DNA from: Amborella trichopoda
Taxonomy: Eukaryota; Streptophyta; Magnoliopsida; Amborellales; Amborellaceae
Direction of reading: 5' to 3'
Assembly: GCF_000471905.2 (NCBI RefSeq)
Contig: NW_006500357.1
Location: 1,000,658-1,064,657 of the forward strand
DNA length: 64,000 nt
Shown here: positions 57,306-64,000 of the stretch, one piece after another
Position numbering within the stretch: position 1 is the first letter of the stretch
Layout: each line of letters begins with the position of its first letter
The notes under the pieces: model-generated
Seen by the model: only the letters and a program-made list of their open reading frames with translations
Database searches by the model: none
Told to the model about the DNA's origin: nothing
Translations under genes and position numbers: made by a program

Positions 57306-58261
57306 TGTTGGAAGATATTTGTCATCATCATGGGTCCTCGGTCACTGAAGCCTAACAGACAGTGGAAATTTTGACAGTCTCAGAATGGCCCTAGAATTGG
57401 TCAAGATTTTCATGCGAACTCCTGAGAGTCTCGGAATGGCCCTAGAACTGGTCAAGATCTTCATGCGAACTCCAGAAAAAGAAATGACTTCGACAAAATC
57501 AGCCTCTAGCACCCTGAAACGGACCATATAACTAGAATTATGTTTTTAGTGCATCAAAGTGTTGTGGGACCACTACCATTGGATCATGCTCGGTTAAAAA
57601 CCCCTAGGGGTCAAATTTCATTGTAAACAGATATTCCAAGATGAAGTTATAGGCCAAAGAGCGAAACAAAAGGAGCCGCACGCTATTCCCGTGCAGCTAC
57701 CCTGCAACTCAACTCCATTAAAGGGTCAGTCATGAATAGTAAATTTTGATGCTCATATCTCACCGGTATCGAGATGGATCATGCTCAAATTTTTTCGGCA
57801 TGTTTGGCTCGTCAAGACTAGCGTTTTGATATATGGCATGCCTTGCGACGAAGCCCGAGTGTGAAGAACAGTTAGAGAGAAGTTGCTGATTTGTGAAGGA
57901 AGTTGCAAGAAAATCAGTAGCATCATACCTCGCTCGAGGGGCCAAATCAAGCTGTTCGCGAACCCGATCGATGTGAAACTAGTTCCATCGCGTGCATAAG
58001 GTCTAAGGCTATCTCTAAACCGAACCTCGTAAATGATGAACGGTCAAATTTCGCACAAAACGGCGATTAAATGACTGAAAATTCCAGCACCGGAATTTCA
58101 GCTTCCATCCAAAACTCCAAAGTTGCAAAATCTTCGTCCAAACACGGAATCAAGCTGCGTTTGTTTCCATCGATCGTGTCGGCATAAGTGTGATCCTGCG
58201 AAGAACTCACATAAAAAATCAAGAAATGACCATACTATCGATTCGAAGTTTCAAGATTCAT
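57306..58261 (+). repeat. Forward LTR start, truncated (unit 1)
   Basis: TGTTGGAAGATATTTGTCATC matches the LTR terminus TGTTTGAAGACATTTTTCA, and the rest follows U3 of the E1 LTR to GATTCATCCA, then the duplicated unit begins. A 48-bp piece with AATGGCCCTAGAAYTGGTCA is doubled at 57375-57473, unlike in unit 2. The LTR starts exactly at its terminus inside a reversed LTR piece, as expected for an insertion there. Confidence 0.72.
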
Positions 58262-59880
58262 CCACAACCAAGAGATATACCTAATATACAATAAAATTGC
58301 CTTGATTCTGAGGATTACCTTAAACCGCCCTCTAAATATCTCTCTCATAAATTATTAAATACACATTATCTCATGTACAATGGGTATTATGAATCAAGGC
58401 CATAGTGCACCAAGCATCTAGAGTTGTTGCGGAGTAGTTGCCTCTCTCACTCCTATTCAACGAGAGAATCTTAGTTTTAAGACCTTGAAATTCGATAAAT
58501 CTAACACCTTTCTCTCTCATCTTTGTTCTTCTTTCTCCTTTTGAAAGATTGGGAACGCACAAACCCATGATCTCCAATCTTTCTCTCTCACTCTCTCTCT
58601 TTCTACAAAACGTTCCCACCCAACTTTCCCTATCTAAAATCAATCTTAAAAACCTCACGGGCTCCCCATTTCTACCATTCTCATCTCTTTCTCTCTAAAA
58701 TTTCTCAACATCATGCCCACTTCTTAAAGCATCAGTTCTCGACTTCAGTGAGATCGCAAAGGGCTATTGAAAACTGGCAATATAGCCTCAAGCAGAAGCA
58801 CAATTCAAAAAGCAAGAGCAAGAAGAAATTATGGGTTTGCCCTCCATTTATTTCATTTCTCAAGAGTTTGCCTGCTTGCGTTTTTTGATGGCTAATTCAA
58901 CCTTTTTTGTTTAGATTTTGGTGTGGGAAATAGAATTTTCTAAAAACCAGATATGAAATTTGATATTATGAAATTTGATGTTGGTTGTCTTTCCATGATG
59001 AAATTGTGGCTGGATGACCATGATTTTTTACCTCAAAGATGTTTGTTATAAACCCTTGAAGTGCTCAATCAAATGGTTGAATGCACTTCCCTTTTCATTT
59101 TTATTTTTTTTTTTGAAATTTTGGGGTGGATTCGGCTCGAAAATTGGATGGGAAAATGGAGACCAGAAGCCACTACCATTCGTAGTTTTTCTACACCAGA
59201 CAACATGTCTTGTGTTGTTTGGACCACGCCTCCTGGACGACAGAACTTGTGTCATTCGGGTCAAATCTTCTAGATGACATGTTCCAACACAAAACTCTTA
59301 GACGATAGGGTTCATGCAGTCTAGAGTGAAGGCAGCCCATTTGGGGTTGTTTCTTCTCCAGGTTACTTCTTTCAACCTCTTGCACCCATTTAAGGCATGT
59401 TTTCAGTTTATAAACCCAAATTAATTATCACACCTTGTAACCTGTGACTGAGACCTTATTGTGTAGAATTACAAAAATGCCCTCTGCCACTTGATTTTCT
59501 CAATATTTACTGCTTTTCGAGGCATTTCCTTGAGCACATGATCTTATTCAAGAGGGTGTCACCATATGCATTACTTTTTAGCTACCCTTGAGAAATTCTC
59601 AGAGGCTGAAGATCTCATTATTTTTTTCCCTATTTAAGGGGATTTTGTTGTTACTTTTTACCTTAGTTTTGGGGACTCTTTCTATTATTTTGTCCCAATT
59701 ATGACATATCTGATTGTTAAATATACCCCTTCTTATGATCTTGTATTGTGTATACATGAGAACTTATAGTTCCTTTTCTTTTCTATTTGTTGATATCACT
59801 TGTTCTTTACTGTTGTTTTATGTAGATCATAGATATATCTTGTTTTCCATTCGCCGTTGAGCGAAATTATTATCCCCTAG
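58262..59880 (+). other. Promoter-like, short-frame and intronic part of unit 2
   Basis: Counterpart of 52066-53670. The short frame (about 58950-59090) carries a stop. The leader donor is mutated. No other gene seen. Confidence 0.45.
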
Positions 59881-61875
59881 GCAAAGACAGACTTTGGCTA
59901 GGATAGGCAAGCAGGATGTTTGTAGGATTAGGCCTATTAGTATGGATACCGACCTGATCACCGAGTTGCGCCTCTGGTTTTTGTTGAAGACTAACTCTAT
60001 ACCTTTGCCATATGGTGAGATTATCCCTTCTTTAGAGAATGTGATTAGGATTTTCGAGCTCAAGAGCAAGGGAGAGCCTTTTCTTAGCATAACCCAGATG
60101 CTTGTACCAGTTATGACAATGTTTGAGGCTCATAGCCATGAGTTTTATGGTGATCCAGGGTAGGGGTAAGGAGAGGATCCACCTAAAGAAGTTGGAAGAT
60201 AAGTAGAACGGTGACGTGCCTTCTAGGGTGGAGAGCAGAGAGAGAGTTGTTAACGACCGTGCAATGATAGTTAGTGGATCTTCTCACCGACCGAGGGATT
60301 CAAAAGAGGATGATAGCCAAGGACAAGGAGAGCTTAGCTGGCCTATGACCAAAGTGTTTGTCAAGGCCATGAGTGGCAAGGGGACCGTCCTGATTAGGGG
60401 GTAAGGAGAGTCAAGTACCCAATGTCGAGATTAGTGGTCCCTAAGTCAGAAGGGACAGAGGTGCTAACGTCAGGAGGGCATATCGCTATTCCTTACCCTA
60501 CTTCGGGACAATTGGTGCCCCTAATTCTTGATCATCCACTGCTGGGCCTTTGGAATGTGGGAGATGGATGAGGCCCATTTGAGGTTGTTTTATTTGCTCT
60601 TCTTAGACACTCAATGTCTATGGGAGGTGAGGCACAATCCAGTAAATTTTCATTGCTTTTTTTAAAGTCTATATTAAACAAAAATTCTGACTTTACCGTC
60701 CCTTTTTTTTATTAGATTGAGTGGGTGCCCATGAGAGTTGATCTTGTCCCCTCGGTCTATGCAGAGTTTTGGAGGACCTTCCAAACTATTGTCACTTGAT
60801 CTATATGGACATCATAGGGGCTTACTATCCTAGGTGAGTCCTTTGTTACTTTGCCCCGCCATAGTCCTTCAAGGTCACGTGTAATTAGAAGCTTGTGAGG
60901 GTTAGCACATTCGATTGAAAGTCATACTTGAGAGACATGGACCCCTGGATCGAGGACTGGAGAGATAGGGCTGCTAGAGTTATCGAGGAGGAGGACGAGG
61001 GTAAGCTGTTGCTCATGTATGAAGAGAGATACAGGGCTGCACTAAGGGTGTTTGCCACCTTGTTGGACCATGGAGAGGAGGTGGACCGATAACTAAGGAT
61101 TGCTCAGTCGTCAGAGGGGGTAGATCAATCTTCATATGAGGAGAGTGTTCTCTTAAGAGCTCGCTATGAGGAAGTAGTTTGTGCCTATAGATCTTTGGAG
61201 TCCGAGCATGAGGAGGCATTACATTTGAGATTTTCCGCATTAGGGGACCTTGAGTGCCTGCTTTGGGAGCTTGATGAGGTGGTGAGGGAGGTAGTGATAG
61301 CTGACCGTGACTCCCCACGCGATGAACTGGATGACACTAGGGTTGAGCAGGAGGGAGTCCGGAGAACCTTGAGGGTAGAGTGTGATGCCCTCAGAGATGA
61401 GCTCGAGAGGACAAGACTTGAGCTGAAGGGGGTATGGACAACACCTGCTTCCTCGTCTACTATTCCCCAACTAGACGCGCTTGCTTCTAGAGGTCATAAG
61501 AGATATATTGAGGCTTCTCAAGACCCTCGGCAGCATTTGAGCAAAGCAGATATATTTTATAATTTCTCTCTAAATGTTATTCCTTTCTTGCTCTATTTTT
61601 TTCTATTTTATTAATGTGATCCTTTATTCTTATTTTCTTTGTAGGAGATGCTTAAGCAATAGTTTCATGAGGCCCAGGAGGATATGAAGAGTCCCTTACA
61701 TAGGTCTACAGTCTTGAAAGGGATGTTGATAGAGGCAGGCAATGACCCTTCACTTGCAGGTGCGGCTAAGAAGAAGAGGGAGCTGCATCTATCTCCAGCC
61801 CCATCGCGATCTCAGTCTTTAGCACCCTCGCAGAGCGTAGAGAGCTCTAGACAGGTGCGCCCAAGGTTAACATAG
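59881..61875 (+). pseudogene. Second PMD-type gene with coiled coil, unit 2 (broken, internally deleted)
   Basis: The first PMD exon is open here for 89 codons (59894-60163): RIGKQDVCRIRPISMDTDL then LPYGEIIPSLENVIRIFELK and KSKGEPF. The middle exon equivalent to 54253-54885 in unit 1 is gone. WVPMRVDLVPSVY (from 60723), the YYP.RVLCYFAPP stretch (about 60820-60860), DPWIEDWRDRAARVI and a coiled coil (61195-61440: LECLLWELDEVVREVVIADRD) follow. The last exon ends at 61875. Confidence 0.65.
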
Positions 61876-61944
61876 GAGGGAAAGTTGAATAGCCATGCCC
61901 TGCAACTATAAGGGGTCAAGGCAAGATGAGGTCGAAGATCTGAT

Positions 61945-62902
61945 CTCCCCTCCCCTTCTTTAATCTTGTTTCTTGTTTTTTTTATGCGGAGACAAATGAC
62001 ACTCATCACATATATGCATTTCATCTTCTTTTATGTCCCTCCTTTTCGTGGGAGAGGAAGGGGCTATCTTGCGGTTGCCCCGAATAGTAAGACCGGCAAG
62101 TGACTTGCCGGTGGCAGGGTGCATGCAACATGGGGTAACTGGTGCGCCACCAATGCAGGGAACCTTTGCGGATGGTCCACCAATGTTGGAAGGTTGGGAG
62201 CGAGGGAGTTTCATGTTCGTCCTCCCCTCCCGGTGAGCACCCGGGAGAGCAACACTAAGTCGACACTCAAAAGGACGGTTGGGAACACGGTTCGTGGAAC
62301 CCGTTCTAAGGAACATGGACTCGTGTGGGCGCCCTCCTAGATCACGAAAAAAGCCCCCCAAGTCTTAGACTTGTTCTGACTCGCTCCCTTGACCTCCTCA
62401 CTTCCTTCCTGCACCCACACACACACACACACAAAATGTCCAGACAAGTGAGTCAGGGGACCTTGGGCTTATCTCTTAGGTGGACACACATTTGTATGTA
62501 CTCAAGGGAGGGGGATGTAGAAAATTAAATAAAACAATAAATAAAAATAGGAAAAGAAGGGCAAAACATGAAAGAGAGAGAGAGAGACGAAGTAGGACGA
62601 AAGTAGGGAAATCAGAGAGAGAGGCATGGAATAGAGACAGGGAGAGAATTGGAGCAGTAGAGGTTGAGATATTTTAGTAAAGGGAGATAGGGAGCTGGAA
62701 AGACATCTTTGAAGAGGGAGAGGGAGAAGAAAGAGAGAGACCTTCCTCAAGAGGAAGAGGAAGAGTAGGAGAAGAGAGAATGATTTTTAAAGAGAGAGAG
62801 AGACGGAGAAGAAGAGAGAATGCTTCTTGAGGAGAAGGAGAGAGAGAAGGATAAGGGAGCATGATTTAGGAAGAAAGGGAGGGAACGAGAAGAAGAGCGA
62901 GA
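61945..62902 (-). repeat. Reversed leader and inner LTR piece, unit 2
   Basis: Counterpart of 56345-57305 with the same internal junction (GGGCGCCCTCCTAGATCACG near 62330), so that deletion predates the duplication. Contains a CA microsatellite (about 62417-62434) and GA-rich U5. Confidence 0.7.
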
Positions 62903-64000
62903 TGTTGGAAGACATTTTTCATCATCATGGGTCCCCAATCAATAAAGCCTAACATACAGTGACAATTCCGACTATCTCAAAATGGCCCTAGAACTAGTCA
63001 AGATCTTCATGAGGACTTCTAAGAGTCTCATGTCATGTTTCGCTGCATTCCAACATGTTTAAGGCAGTACAGACAAAGATACAACTTCGGCAGAATCAGC
63101 CTCTGACACCCTGAAACAGACTCTATAACTAGAACTATATTTTCGGTACTTCCAATTGTTGTGGGATCTAACACTGTTGAAAACCCCTAAGGGTCAAATT
63201 TCAGCTTAAACAAACATTCCAATTATAAGCTATAGGCAAAGAGGAAAACAGGAGGAGCCGCACGCTATTCCCGTGCGGCCACCCCGCAACTCAACTCCGT
63301 TCAAGGGTCAATCATGAACAGTGACTTTCGATACTCATATCTCACCCGTCTCAAGTTGGATCATGCTTAAATTTTGTCAGCATGTTCATCTAGTCAAGAT
63401 GAACGTTTTGATATGTGGCACGCCCTACGACGATACTCGAGCGCGAAGAAAACTAGAGAGAAATTGCTGATCCGTGAAGAAAGTTAAAAGAAAATTAGCA
63501 GCGTTGCACCTCTCTTGAGTGGCCAAATCATGCCACTCGCGAACCTGGTCGACACGAAACCAGTTCCATCGCGTGCGTAAGGTCTAGGGCTATCTCTAAA
63601 CCGAACCCCGTACGTGATGAACGGTCGGATTCCGTACACAAAGTCGATGAAGTGACTGCAATTCTGGAGCCGAAATTTCATATTCCTGCCAAAACTCTAA
63701 AGTTACAAAATCTTCATCCGGATACAGAATCGAGCAGCATTTATTGCCACGCGATTGTGTCGGCATGCTATGTGTGATCTAGTGAAGAAATCACATAAAA
63801 ACATCAAGGAACAAGCACACTATCGATCTGAAGTTTTAAGATTCATCCAAATTTTAAGTTGCATGATCGTGCCCTAAAAACATGATCCATGGCTCGAAGT
63901 TGGTATCAAATCGATTGCCATGCCGAGCCCTACAAGGAAACAATCATCTTTCAATCAAACAAGCATAAGAACAATGTCGGATCATCCATGAAAGATTACA
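62903..64000 (+). repeat. Forward LTR start, continuing beyond the window
   Basis: TGTTGGAAGACATTTTTCATC begins an LTR of the family. The U3 sequence continues past 63855 into TCATGATCGTG-like and GAAGTTGGTATCAAATCGAT blocks known from 6350-6410 and 25535-25580. The body of this element is right of the window. Confidence 0.75.

Larger units (their letters stand above)
52066..58261. repeat. Tandem duplication, unit 1 (about 6.2 kb)
   Basis: The sequence from CCACAACCA (52066) to the truncated LTR near 58261 is repeated from 58262 to the window end in the same order with high similarity. Contents: promoter-like start, leader intron, a short conserved frame, noncoding part, PMD-type ORF with introns, reversed leader plus LTR piece, forward LTR start. 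At the join the LTR sequence GATTCATCCA runs into CAACCA, so a few bases of microhomology are shared. Confidence 0.85.
58262..64000. repeat. Tandem duplication, unit 2 (continues beyond the window)
   Basis: Repeats unit 1 in the same order. Differences include a deletion of about 620 bp (equivalent to 54253-54885, joined near 60474), lost splice donors and many small changes. Its forward LTR continues past the point where that of unit 1 breaks off, so unit 2 holds the original right end and unit 1 the duplicated copy. Confidence 0.85.

Overview
The window is flowering-plant intergenic DNA made almost entirely of decayed, nested LTR retrotransposons. I see no intact host gene, rRNA or tRNA. 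The evidence for a plant is Ty3/gypsy coding remnants of the Tat (Ogre/Retand-like) kind, with a second archaeal-type RNase H and a primer-binding site matching tRNA-Arg, together with plant mobile domain (PMD) protein remnants and a hAT-type element. The species cannot be told from the sequence.

Three related elements account for positions 1-51862. E2 runs on the minus strand from before base 1 to about 34160. It has part of its 3' LTR (1-439), an antisense ORF remnant with its upstream region (440-4157), pol split in two (4372-5364 and 27870-30235), gag (30284-33300) and leader (to about 34160). E1 (5365-27869, plus strand) is inserted into the integrase of E2 and flanked by the 5-bp duplication CCCCA. 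It has two LTRs of about 3.2 kb (the left one enlarged by a hAT-like insertion with an assembly gap), PBS, leader, gag and protease, and then a large PMD ORF on the opposite strand with its own TATA box, upstream minisatellites and poly(A) signal. RT, RNase H and integrase are absent. E3 (36191-51862, minus strand, duplication CACAC) has the same layout, but its 5' LTR is cut down to about 610 bp and fused directly to gag.

E3 sits in AT-rich DNA (34161-36185 and 51868-52065) that I cannot classify. From 52066 to the end lies a tandem duplication of about 6.2 kb (units from 52066 and 58262). Each unit holds an intron-containing ORF remnant with a second type of PMD plus a coiled coil, then an inverted leader and LTR piece of the same retrotransposon family, then the start of a forward LTR.

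The possible new biology is a family of giant retrotransposons that carry a PMD gene antisense to gag-pro. The gene is driven by an internal TATA promoter embedded in minisatellites, and the long U5 of the LTR holds a tandem array of about 10-13 imperfect hairpins whose arms resemble the minisatellite motif upstream of the PMD gene. Two of the three copies lack all polymerase functions and one lacks a recognisable protease, which points to mobilisation in trans. All coding regions here carry stops and frameshifts, so the window shows fossils of this system, not working copies. Identities, repeat counts and similarities were judged by eye.
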